From Pseudomonadota bacterium (GTDB lineage Bacteria; Pseudomonadota; Alphaproteobacteria; Rs-D84), in NCBI GenBank assembly GCA_009781955.1, contig WQUT01000049.1, positions 1-22,673 of the forward strand: 22,673 nucleotides of DNA. Reading direction: 5' to 3'. Position 1 is the stretch's first letter. Every line of letters starts with the position of its first letter. The notes below the pieces were generated by a model that searched no databases, was not told where the DNA came from, and was given only the letters and a program-made list of their open reading frames with translations. The position numbers and the translations under genes were made by a program. Below are positions 14,068 through 21,020 of the stretch, in pieces.

Positions 14068-15603
14068 ATGCTGACTTTGCGAACTTTGATTTTCAACGGG
14101 ATTCAGGCGACGCCGATTGACGTTCAGATTCAGATTACCGGCGGTTTGCCAAAGCCGGAGTTTCATCTTATCGGACTGGTGGACAAGGCCGTCGCGGAAT
14201 CGCAGGAACGCATACGCAATGCCTTGGCCGCGATGAACCTGTCGCTGCCCGCGCGGCGTTTGACCGTCAACCTCGCGCCCGCGGACATTGAAAAATCCGG
14301 CGCGCATTTTGACCTGGCCATTCTATGCGGAATATTATGCTCCATCGGCATTCTGCCGGAACAAGAACTAGCAAAATACGTAATCATGGGCGAGATAGGA
14401 TTGAACGGCGCGCTGTTGAAAACAAACGGCATTCTGCCCGCGTCCGTCTGGGCGGCCGAAAACGGATACGGCATAATTTGTCCGGCGGACCAGGGGCCAG
14501 AGGCGCGCATATCCGGGCACACCGATATTCTTGCGCCGCGGCACATCCTGGATTTAATCAACCATTTCAAAGGCGTGCAGATTCTGCCGATTCCATCGGC
14601 CATAGGCTTGCCGCCCGAAGCGCGGGCGACGGATGGGTGTCTTTCAGATATTCGCGGCCAAGACGGGGCGAAACGCGCGCTGGAAATCGCGGCGGCCGGC
14701 GGTCACGCGATGCTGATGATCGGGCCGCCGGGATCGGGCAAGACCATGCTGGCATCGCGGCTGCCGGGCATATTGCCGCCGATGACCCCGCGGGAAATTC
14801 TGGATTGCAGCGTGATTTATTCCATCGCCGGAAAGCTGGGGCCGCACGGATTAATATCGTCGCGGCCATTCCGCGCGGCGCACCATACGGCCAGCGCGGT
14901 CGCGCTGTCGGGCGGCGGCGCGGACGCAAAGCCCGGCGAGATTTCGCTGGCCCACAACGGCGTTTTATTTTTGGACGAGCTGCCTGAATTCCAGCGGCAA
15001 ACATTGGAAATCCTGCGCCAGCCGATGGAGTCGGGGACAATAATGATTTCCCGCGCGCGGCGGACCGCGACATATCCCGCGCGATTCCAATTAATCGCCG
15101 CGATGAATCCGTGTCCTTGCGGGCACCTCGGCAATGCCGCATTGTCATGCTCTCGCGCGCCACGATGCGCAGAGGCTTACCAGAATAAGATTTCCGGACC
15201 ATTGCTGGACCGGATTGATTTGCATACCGATGTTGACGCCGTAAATCCATGGGATATGGCGGATTCCGATAAAATCGGCGAATCTTCCGCAACCGTTCGC
15301 GCGCGCGTCATTGCGGCGCGCGACAAACAACTGGCCCGATCGCGCGAGATGTTCGGCGCGGAAATTTTGAACGCGCATTTGGATGGCAAGAATTTGGACG
15401 CGGCGTGCGCCCTGTCCGATGCGGCCGTCAAATTCCTGAACCAGGCGGCCGAGAAAATGGGAATGTCCGCCCGCGGGTATCAGCGCATAAAGCGCATCGC
15501 GCGCACTATCGCGGACTTGCGGCATTCCGATGCCGTTGAAATCTCCGACATTGCCGAAGCATTATCATACCGACCGATCAACAGGGGGAAATACGGGGCG
15601 TAA
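14068..15603 (+). CDS. comM: ComM/YifB family AAA+ helicase-like ATPase
   Basis: 511 residues, the usual length. The N-terminal ~170 residues form the Lon-like domain of the family (DVQIQITGGLPKPEFHLIGL; SLPARRLTVNLAPADIEKSG). The AAA+ domain follows with Walker A GPPGSGKTMLASRLPGILPP, FRAPHHT-type FRAAHHTASA, Walker B GVLFLDELPEF, and the C-terminal Mg-chelatase part (MNPCPCGHLGN, a zinc-like Cys set; SGPLLDRIDLH; SARGYQRIKRIARTIADL). ComM is a hexameric branch-migration helicase that helps integrate incoming DNA during natural transformation. The glycosyltransferase gene begins 20 bases downstream. Its presence fits a genome that gains DNA, but no other competence gene is in view. Confidence 0.96.
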   Translation: MLTLRTLIFNGIQATPIDVQIQITGGLPKPEFHLIGLVDKAVAESQERIRNALAAMNLSLPARRLTVNLAPADIEKSGAHFDLAILCGILCSIGILPEQELAKYVIMGEIGLNGALLKTNGILPASVWAAENGYGIICPADQGPEARISGHTDILAPRHILDLINHFKGVQILPIPSAIGLPPEARATDGCLSDIRGQDGAKRALEIAAAGGHAMLMIGPPGSGKTMLASRLPGILPPMTPREILDCSVIYSIAGKLGPHGLISSRPFRAAHHTASAVALSGGGADAKPGEISLAHNGVLFLDELPEFQRQTLEILRQPMESGTIMISRARRTATYPARFQLIAAMNPCPCGHLGNAALSCSRAPRCAEAYQNKISGPLLDRIDLHTDVDAVNPWDMADSDKIGESSATVRARVIAARDKQLARSREMFGAEILNAHLDGKNLDAACALSDAAVKFLNQAAEKMGMSARGYQRIKRIARTIADLRHSDAVEISDIAEALSYRPINRGKYGA

Positions 15604-15623
15604 CCCTAAACCCGGGAACGAAT

Positions 15624-16886
15624 ATGAGCGATAATACCAGATATCTTTCCGCCACACGCGAAGAATTTTTGCGGCTGAACGGCGCGGCCGAAACCACCGA
15701 ACCCCTCGGAATGCAAACAATTCAGAACGCGGCGGTCGGTCCTTGGCGGCCAAATATCCGGTTAAAAAAACAACCGATAAAGAATCTGAAAATTTGGAAA
15801 TGCGCGCAACTCGCCCCCGCCCAAGATTTGCTAATCGGCAAAGCCGGCAGGAAACCGCCGCGGCGCGAAAATTACATGGACAAAGACGTAATTCTGCTGG
15901 GCTATGCGGAATCGTTTTTCGGGCATTTTCTGGCGGACAGCATGTCGCGGGCGTGGGTCACGTTGGACGAAAAATACGCGGATGCGGAATTCGTCGCCGT
16001 CAGGTCGCCGGACATGACGGACTTTATGGAAAAGCAGGCGCGGGAATTATACGCGTTGGCGGGGGTAAAAAATCTGACCCTGATACGCGAAAAAACAAGA
16101 TTCAAAAGCGTGACGATTCCGGATTCTTCATTTGATTACTCGCGCGGACTGTTTCATAAAAAATTCGCGGACACTTTCGCGCGGATTGCGGATGGGGCGG
16201 CATGCGGCCGGATTCCGGGTTCGCCCGTCGCGCGTCACCGCGCGCTGGCGCGCCGGAACAACACAAAGAAAATCTATCTCTCTCGCACACATCTTGATAA
16301 CAACCCCACGCTTGGCGAAGAAGGCATAGAGAAGATATTCAAAGACAACGGATACGCCGTCGTTCATCCCCAGGAATTGCCCCTGCGGGATATGATCAAT
16401 GCCGCCGCCAATGCCGCGCATATCGCGGGGCTAGAAGGCACGGCGCTGCATTACAGTTTGTTTTCCAGGGATGGGATAAATCTGATCTGCATCAACCGAT
16501 ACAACGCGGCTATTCCGATGCAGATTCTGATTGATAAGTTAAAGGGCATCAATGCGACGTATATTGACGCGTCCGTTGATCCCTTTTCGCAGCGGAAAAA
16601 TGAAAGCCCGCTGACCATCGTCGGATTGAACGGCAACATGCGGCGGTTTCTGGATGACAACGGGTTCGGATACGATGCGGATGCAATGCGCGCGGCGGAC
16701 GTCCGGAACATGAAAATATTTATGAAGATTTGGCGCGCGCGTCACAGATGGCTGCCCAAATGGCTAGCGCAGTTTATAACCGTGCTGATTCCATTGCGCA
16801 AATGGCGCAAGTCCGCGCGGCGGGCGTTGGGTGTTTCATTTCAGGGAATTACCCGAAAAGAAATTAGTGACAGAGTGACAGAGTGA
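15624..16886 (+). CDS. Family 61 glycosyltransferase (DUF563)
   Basis: 420 residues. The middle has the GT61 pattern: SFFGHFLADSMSRAW, FHKKFADTFARI, then KKIYLSRTHLDNNPTLGEEG and the acceptor-side box AAHIAGLEGTALHYSLFS near the C-terminal third, matching the family's G-x-G/H-GA-l-n-lF region. Such enzymes add sugars to surface polysaccharide or lipopolysaccharide; the sugar is unknown. GGGA lies about 7 bases before the ATG, 20 bases after comM, so the two are probably one transcript. The last residues (ISDRVTE) and the TGA stop are encoded by a GTGACAGA octamer array, so the original C-terminus seems to have been replaced or extended. A terminator follows. Confidence 0.85.
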   Translation: MSDNTRYLSATREEFLRLNGAAETTEPLGMQTIQNAAVGPWRPNIRLKKQPIKNLKIWKCAQLAPAQDLLIGKAGRKPPRRENYMDKDVILLGYAESFFGHFLADSMSRAWVTLDEKYADAEFVAVRSPDMTDFMEKQARELYALAGVKNLTLIREKTRFKSVTIPDSSFDYSRGLFHKKFADTFARIADGAACGRIPGSPVARHRALARRNNTKKIYLSRTHLDNNPTLGEEGIEKIFKDNGYAVVHPQELPLRDMINAAANAAHIAGLEGTALHYSLFSRDGINLICINRYNAAIPMQILIDKLKGINATYIDASVDPFSQRKNESPLTIVGLNGNMRRFLDDNGFGYDADAMRAADVRNMKIFMKIWRARHRWLPKWLAQFITVLIPLRKWRKSARRALGVSFQGITRKEISDRVTE

Positions 16887-16893
16887 CAGAGTT
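16866..16893 (+). repeat. GTGACAGA octamer array forming the 3' end of the glycosyltransferase gene
   Basis: Three octamers plus GTT; it differs at one base from the arm at 7460-7487. The match continues past the array: both are followed by a TGGCAG-type hexamer and a GC-rich hairpin, so this looks like one end of the same element family. The reading frame ends within it. Confidence 0.9.
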
Positions 16894-16900
16894 TTGGCAG

Positions 16901-16920
16901 CCGCGCTTTGCGCGGTTTTT
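16901..16920 (+). terminator. Terminator after the glycosyltransferase gene
   Basis: CCGCGC (16901-16906) pairs with GCGCGG (16910-16915) around TTT and is followed by five T. It overlaps the end of the convergent outer-membrane-protein gene by two bases. Confidence 0.85.
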
Positions 16921-17905
16921 AAAACTCAAACCTCACCCCCAGCTGCAGAGAGCCGTAAACAACGTTCTTGGCGCTGAACATATCTTTGGCCCTATGCGAT
17001 ACCGCGGATGCGTCCGCCGCGTTGTTCAGTTCCCACTTTATCCGCGGCAGGTAATTCACGCGCAGTCCGAAATCCAGAAATGCATTGTCAGAGAGCCCGT
17101 AAGACAATCCGGCCGCGGCCGACAGCGCGATATTTCCCGTCCGGGTTTCGGATGTATAGAAATCCAACGTCGGGCTGCCGCTGGCGGGGACGCCAAAGAA
17201 CTGCATTGACGCGTCGCCCGACAGATCGCCGTAAATATCGGTCAGCGACATGACGGTCTTGGACGATGCGTATCCCAGCCCGACCCCGACATACGGGATC
17301 ATCTTGCATTGGCCCTTGGGCCCTTCGCATCCATTATAAAAATCATAGTAAAACATCGCGGAAAAGATTTCCGTGGAAACCGTGGAACTGACGCCGCCGC
17401 TTTGAATGAACAGCTTTTGCCCCAGGTCGGTCGCGACGGTGCCCTCATACAATGGCAATGAATTATATTCAGCCTCTGCAATATGGTCCCAGTTGGCCTC
17501 TATCCGCCAAGACGGATTGTTTGACAAGACCCATCCGATCCCGACCCCGCCGATCCATGACACGGATGAAAAACTTTTTTTAACCGGCAGATTCGCAATA
17601 TTCACCTGGCCTATTGGGGAAAATCCGGCGTTAAGGCATGCCGAGGGGGAGCCGCCGCAATAGCTTTCGCCCACCAATGTCACCCCGTCGGATGTCCAAA
17701 ACGGTTCGGGGGTCAGCGCGCCCAGGTCGTTCTGCATGCTGCCGAATCCATACGCCCCGCCGCCGCGTATGGCGAGGGTAAACCGTCCGCCGTCGTCGTA
17801 ATAATAGGCATCGGGATCATAGGGCGGATACTGCCAGTTCGCATGCGCCGCGCCGGCGCAAATGGCGGATAGCAACCAGCAAAGGGCAAGCGGCTTGTAT
17901 TTCAT
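16919..17905 (-). CDS. Outer membrane beta-barrel protein (Omp25/Msp4-like)
   Basis: 328 residues. A signal peptide (ALCWLLSAICAGAAHA) is followed by a mature protein of alternating polar/hydrophobic strands: FTLAIRGGGAYGFGSM, SVSWIGGVGIGWVL, WRIEANWDHIAEAEYN, AMFYYDFYNG, IPYVGVGLGYASSKT, IALSAAAGLSYGL, FLDFGLRVNYLPRI. It ends with YGSLQLGVRFEF, whose terminal Phe is the usual signal for insertion by the BAM complex. Two cysteine pairs (CGGSPSAC, CEGPKGQC) lie in likely surface loops. Best read as an opacity/surface-antigen-type eight-or-more-stranded barrel; ligand unknown. It has its own promoter very close to the ATG, downstream of the penicillin-binding protein gene. Confidence 0.88.
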   Translation of the reverse strand: MKYKPLALCWLLSAICAGAAHANWQYPPYDPDAYYYDDGGRFTLAIRGGGAYGFGSMQNDLGALTPEPFWTSDGVTLVGESYCGGSPSACLNAGFSPIGQVNIANLPVKKSFSSVSWIGGVGIGWVLSNNPSWRIEANWDHIAEAEYNSLPLYEGTVATDLGQKLFIQSGGVSSTVSTEIFSAMFYYDFYNGCEGPKGQCKMIPYVGVGLGYASSKTVMSLTDIYGDLSGDASMQFFGVPASGSPTLDFYTSETRTGNIALSAAAGLSYGLSDNAFLDFGLRVNYLPRIKWELNNAADASAVSHRAKDMFSAKNVVYGSLQLGVRFEF

Positions 17906-17912
17906 ATTCGTT

Positions 17913-17940
17913 ATTATACCATAATCTTCCCCCTTGTTAA
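17913..17940 (-). promoter_or_regulatory. Promoter of the outer membrane protein gene, placed for a leaderless message
   Basis: On the minus strand TTAACA (17940-17935) and TATAAT (17918-17913) are 16 bases apart, and only 7 bases separate the -10 box from the ATG. The -35 box lies in the loop of the hairpin that follows the penicillin-binding protein gene. Confidence 0.65.
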
Positions 17941-17946
17941 AGGGGG
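17929..17946 (-). terminator. Hairpin after the penicillin-binding protein gene
   Basis: CCCCCTT (17929-17935) pairs with AAGGGGG (17940-17946) around GTTA, right after the TGA/TAA region of the upstream gene. There is no T tract on the minus strand, so it may slow or partly stop transcription, or only protect the mRNA end. Confidence 0.45.
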
Positions 17947-17950
17947 AAAA

Positions 17951-19735
17951 TCAATCAACTATATCCTTGAAAATTTCCGCCGGGATCGTGCCGCCGGTGA
18001 TATTGCTCATGGGCGAAAAATCATCGTTCCCGACCCAAACCCCGATGGTCAGGTCATTCGTCGCGCCGACGAACCAGGCGTCGCGGTAATCGTTGGATGT
18101 TCCGGTCTTGCCCCCTATGGCCCCGGCCGCGGCCGCGCGGTGGCCGGTTCCGCTGGCGCGCAGAACGCCGGCCAGCATTCCGGTCATATACCCCGTGGTA
18201 TCGTCGGACAGCACGCCCAGCCCCCCGTCGCCGTCGCGTTGATACAATACCTGGCCCGAAGGCGTCAGGATTTTAAGAATCGCATAAGGCCGGACGGCGT
18301 ATCCGTTATTCCAGACCGTGTTATACATGGCCGTCAGATTGACCAGGGTCATTTCCGACGATCCGATGACGGACGAATATTCCCGCCGCAGATTCGCGCC
18401 CACGCCCAGCCGCCCGGCCATTTTCAGAACGGCGTTCAGCCCGAATTTTTCCGCCAGCTTCAGGGGCACGGAATTCACGGACTTTGCAAACGCGGTGCCG
18501 AGAGTTATATCGCCGTAAAACTTTTCATTATAATTTTTCGGATGATAGTCGCCGATTGCAAACTGGCTGTCGTTCACCATCGCATCCGGCGTCATGCCGT
18601 TTTCCAACGCCACAAGATACACGACCAGCTTAAAGGTTGATCCCGGCTGGCGCAGCGCCAGCGCGCGGTTGAACTGTGACGATTGGTAATTGGTTCCGCC
18701 GACCATCGCGCGCAGCGCGCCGTCGCGCGACATCGCCACAGTCGCCGCCTGGCCCGCCCGCTTGTCCCGCGCATCGGCGATTTTGCGACGTATCACCGCG
18801 GCAACGTGTTCTTGCATATCGCTGTCCAACGTGGTATAGACAAGCAAGTCAGACGACACATTATCACCGATTATGCCCGCAACCTCGTCGCCGACATAGT
18901 CAGTCCAATAACGAAACACGTTTGTGTCCGGCGCGGGCGTCACGCCGTGCAAATCGGCCGCCGCCGCCCGCGCCGCGTCCAGCGTTATGAATTTCTGCCG
19001 CACCATTTCCACCAGAACGACGCGCGCGCGCGCGATGTTTTTGTCCGGATTCTTCATCGGGCTGTATGCGGTCGGGGCCTTTAGCATCGCCGCAATCTGC
19101 GCCGCCTCGGCCAATGACAAATCTTTCGCCGTTTTTTGAAACAGCTCGCGCGCGGCGGCGTCAATTCCGCGCATGCCCTTTACCAATGACACGCGGTTCA
19201 TATACAAATCCAGAATCTGTTCTTTCGTGAAACGGTTTTCCAGCCAATAAGAAAGTATGACCTCTTGCACCTTTCTTTTTATCGTGCGGCGCGGCGACAG
19301 GAATATGTTCTTGGCCGTCTGCTGGGTCAATGATGATCCGCCCGCGACAACGGCGCCCGCGCGCAAATTGGACAAGACCGAACGCGTCATGCCGCGAATG
19401 TCGGTCGCGCCGTGGTCAAAGAAACGCTTGTCTTCTATCGCGACCATCGCCTGCCACACATAGGGCGGCAGACCCGATACCGAAACCGGACTGCCCATGA
19501 TTTTATTGTTGCTGCGGATTTCATAGCCGTCCTTGTCTATGAACGTAATCGCGGGCGTCCGCGTTTCGTGCAGCATGGAGTCCAGCGACGGCATTTCCAA
19601 AAACGCCAGCAGAATATACACCCCGGCCGCCGCCAACGCCACCAGGCCCAACGTGAACAGCCACATGACGATGCGCCATTGCCATGCGACCTTCTTCTTC
19701 GGCTTTTGAGGTGATTTGTCTTTATCTTTTTCCAT
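17951..19735 (-). CDS. mrcA: Class A penicillin-binding protein (bifunctional transglycosylase/transpeptidase, PBP1A type)
   Basis: Polymerises and cross-links peptidoglycan in the periplasm. 594 residues from the ATG at 19735. A basic cytosolic start (DKSPQKPKKK) and one membrane segment (FTLGLVALAAAGVYILLAFL) come first. The GT51 transglycosylase follows: AIEDKRFFDHGATDIRG with the catalytic Glu, GGSSLTQQTAKN, RKVQEVILSYWLE and ILDLYMNRV. The transpeptidase has RQPGSTFKLV (catalytic Ser and Lys of SxxK), KSVNSVP (SxN) and GGKTGTSNDY (KTG). It is shorter than E. coli PBP1a and lacks the long inserted OB-type domain. TATAAT is only 6 bases before the ATG and no ribosome site is seen; the frame is open a further 16 codons upstream, without a better start. 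Confidence 0.94.
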   Translation of the reverse strand: MEKDKDKSPQKPKKKVAWQWRIVMWLFTLGLVALAAAGVYILLAFLEMPSLDSMLHETRTPAITFIDKDGYEIRSNNKIMGSPVSVSGLPPYVWQAMVAIEDKRFFDHGATDIRGMTRSVLSNLRAGAVVAGGSSLTQQTAKNIFLSPRRTIKRKVQEVILSYWLENRFTKEQILDLYMNRVSLVKGMRGIDAAARELFQKTAKDLSLAEAAQIAAMLKAPTAYSPMKNPDKNIARARVVLVEMVRQKFITLDAARAAAADLHGVTPAPDTNVFRYWTDYVGDEVAGIIGDNVSSDLLVYTTLDSDMQEHVAAVIRRKIADARDKRAGQAATVAMSRDGALRAMVGGTNYQSSQFNRALALRQPGSTFKLVVYLVALENGMTPDAMVNDSQFAIGDYHPKNYNEKFYGDITLGTAFAKSVNSVPLKLAEKFGLNAVLKMAGRLGVGANLRREYSSVIGSSEMTLVNLTAMYNTVWNNGYAVRPYAILKILTPSGQVLYQRDGDGGLGVLSDDTTGYMTGMLAGVLRASGTGHRAAAAGAIGGKTGTSNDYRDAWFVGATNDLTIGVWVGNDDFSPMSNITGGTIPAEIFKDIVD

Positions 19736-19741
19736 GGTCGG

Positions 19742-19747
19742 ATTATA
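19742..19747 (-). promoter_or_regulatory. -10 box of the penicillin-binding protein gene, leaderless spacing
   Basis: TATAAT on the minus strand with 6 bases before the ATG. No good -35 hexamer is seen at 16-18 bases, so it rests on the perfect -10 and the same spacing at three other genes in the window. Confidence 0.45.
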
Positions 19748-19790
19748 CCACAAATCTACAACAGAGCGCAGCCATATTTTCAAAAACTAT

Positions 19791-19819
19791 TTGAACTTGA
19801 TAGGAAAGAATGCTATATA
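19791..19819 (+). promoter_or_regulatory. Promoter of the small lipoprotein gene
   Basis: TTGAAC (19791-19796) and TATATA (19814-19819) are 17 bases apart, about 39 bases before the ATG, which here does have a ribosome site (AAAGGAT). Confidence 0.65.
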
Positions 19820-19858
19820 TTCCTCGTATTAATTTATTACAACCCAAAAGGATAAAAT

Positions 19859-20242
19859 ATGAAAAACTCTTTACTAGTTGCCGTGGTTGCCACGGTGTTG
19901 CCGCTGGCCGCATGCGCGGATAAATCCGATTACAATGTAATCGCGGCGCAAATTGCCAATTGCAAAACGGTGCAGCCGCCTTTGACGCAAGGGGGGGATT
20001 ACTTGGTCCTTTGCGATGCGACCGACCAATTGGTCGCCATATCGCAAAAAGAAAAGACCGAGAAATTTATGACCGGCGTGCAAAGCGGCGATGATATTCC
20101 AAAGATGCAACAACCCGGAAAAATCCTGATTAACGTGGTGCCAAACGAAAACTGCTATCGGGTTCTCGGCGACGGCGTTGACCTGACGAACCTGCCCACG
20201 GGGGACCGGGACTGGTACGCGGTGAAGGTTTGCGCGGAATAA
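19859..20242 (+). CDS. Small lipoprotein, paralogue of the gene at 20475
   Basis: 127 residues. The signal peptide ends in LPLAAC, a lipobox, so the mature protein should start at a lipid-bearing Cys and be membrane anchored in the periplasm. The mature part has NVIAAQIANCKTV, YLVLCDATDQLVAISQKE and the end KILINVVPNENCYRVLGDGV...YAVKVCAE. Four cysteines besides the lipobox one could form two disulfides. Residues from KILINV onward align with KILVNV...KCYRIMADGTDVANLP...YAVNVC of the next gene, and the central C-x-n-C spacing is also shared, so the two are paralogues. Family not recognised. AAAGGAT lies 6 bases before the ATG. Confidence 0.85.
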   Translation: MKNSLLVAVVATVLPLAACADKSDYNVIAAQIANCKTVQPPLTQGGDYLVLCDATDQLVAISQKEKTEKFMTGVQSGDDIPKMQQPGKILINVVPNENCYRVLGDGVDLTNLPTGDRDWYAVKVCAE

Positions 20243-20246
20243 CAGC

Positions 20247-20398
20247 TGTCACTCCGGCGAAGGCCGGAGTGGGGCTTTTAAATATCAAAATTACAAATAT
20301 ATTCAAACTTTACGTAGGTAAAACGAAATTATGTAGGGGCAAATAATAATGCCGCCCCTACGGTTTGGAGGCCCGCTCCGGCCTGCGCCGGAGTGACA
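20247..20398. repeat. MITE-like element with 13-bp terminal inverted repeats, nesting a second palindrome
   Basis: TGTCACTCCGGCG (20247-20259) is the exact inverse of CGCCGGAGTGACA (20386-20398). Each end is also a hairpin in itself (ACTCCGGC/GCCGGAGT; GCTCCGGC/GCCGGAGT). Inside, at 20332-20362, lies another palindrome with GTAGGGGC (20333-20340) and GCCCCTAC (20354-20361), a close relative of a sequence found inside ligA at 21243-21270. The rest of the middle is AT-rich with no gene. The spacer to the next gene (20399-20439) shows nothing else. Confidence 0.85.
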
Positions 20399-20439
20399 CC
20401 CTCATTTTAACGACCTGCGTCGTTGCTTCTATAAATTCA

Positions 20440-20467
20440 TTGAATCGGCGGAAAAAAGCCTTATAAT
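20440..20467 (+). promoter_or_regulatory. Promoter of the second small exported protein, leaderless spacing
   Basis: TTGAAT (20440-20445) and TATAAT (20462-20467) are 16 bases apart; 7 bases separate the -10 box from the ATG. An AGGG lies in those 7 bases but is too close to the ATG to act as a ribosome site. Confidence 0.6.
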
Positions 20468-20474
20468 CCAGGGT

Positions 20475-21020
20475 ATGAAGAAATTGTGCCTTGCATTTTT
20501 TATCTGTATTCTGCCGCTGGCGGCCGTGGCGGGCGACGCAAAGCCCGGTCCCAACGCAAATGCCGGCCCCCGCAACACCGCCAATACGGCGGGGAAATCG
20601 TATTACAATAAACAGAGAAACCTGAATGCGGCTTTGTTCATGGCCATGCTGCCGCCGGCGGCAACGACCGATAATGCGGGGATAAATTATGACAAGTTGC
20701 GGGATATCATCGGATCGTGCACAAAGGCGTGGCAGTCAAAATACGCGTGGGATTATATCATCCGGTGCCCCGCGCGGCCCGAATTGATAGAGCTTTCCAA
20801 AAAAAACCCGGACGCCCGCTTTGTCAGCATCCCGAAAACAAACAAGGAATTCGCCAAGCTGGCGCGGTTGGATAAAATCCTGGTGAATGTGAATCCGTTC
20901 GGGGCCCGCGCGCGCGACGGGGAAATTACAAAATGCTATCGCATTATGGCGGACGGAACCGATGTGGCGAATCTGCCCGACGGCCCGTATGCGGTTAACG
21001 TGTGTCTGCCCCCGCGCTAA
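20475..21020 (+). CDS. Small exported protein, paralogue of the lipoprotein at 19859
   Basis: 181 residues. A cleavable signal peptide (LAFFICILPLAAVAGDA; no lipobox Cys) is followed by a low-complexity Asn/Ala/Gly linker and then the shared domain: KLRDIIGSCTKAW, DYIIRCPARPELIELSKK, KILVNVNPFG, TKCYRIMADGTDVANLP and YAVNVCLPPR. The four cysteine positions match those of the lipoprotein paralogue. So one family member is probably lipid anchored and the other free in the periplasm or secreted. Function unknown. Its 3' end overlaps the convergent ligA end by 26 bases. Confidence 0.85.
   Translation: MKKLCLAFFICILPLAAVAGDAKPGPNANAGPRNTANTAGKSYYNKQRNLNAALFMAMLPPAATTDNAGINYDKLRDIIGSCTKAWQSKYAWDYIIRCPARPELIELSKKNPDARFVSIPKTNKEFAKLARLDKILVNVNPFGARARDGEITKCYRIMADGTDVANLPDGPYAVNVCLPPR

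Noticed and set aside
14325..14987. Alternative-frame long frame inside comM
   Set aside because: Arg-rich shadow; the comM frame holds all the family motifs.
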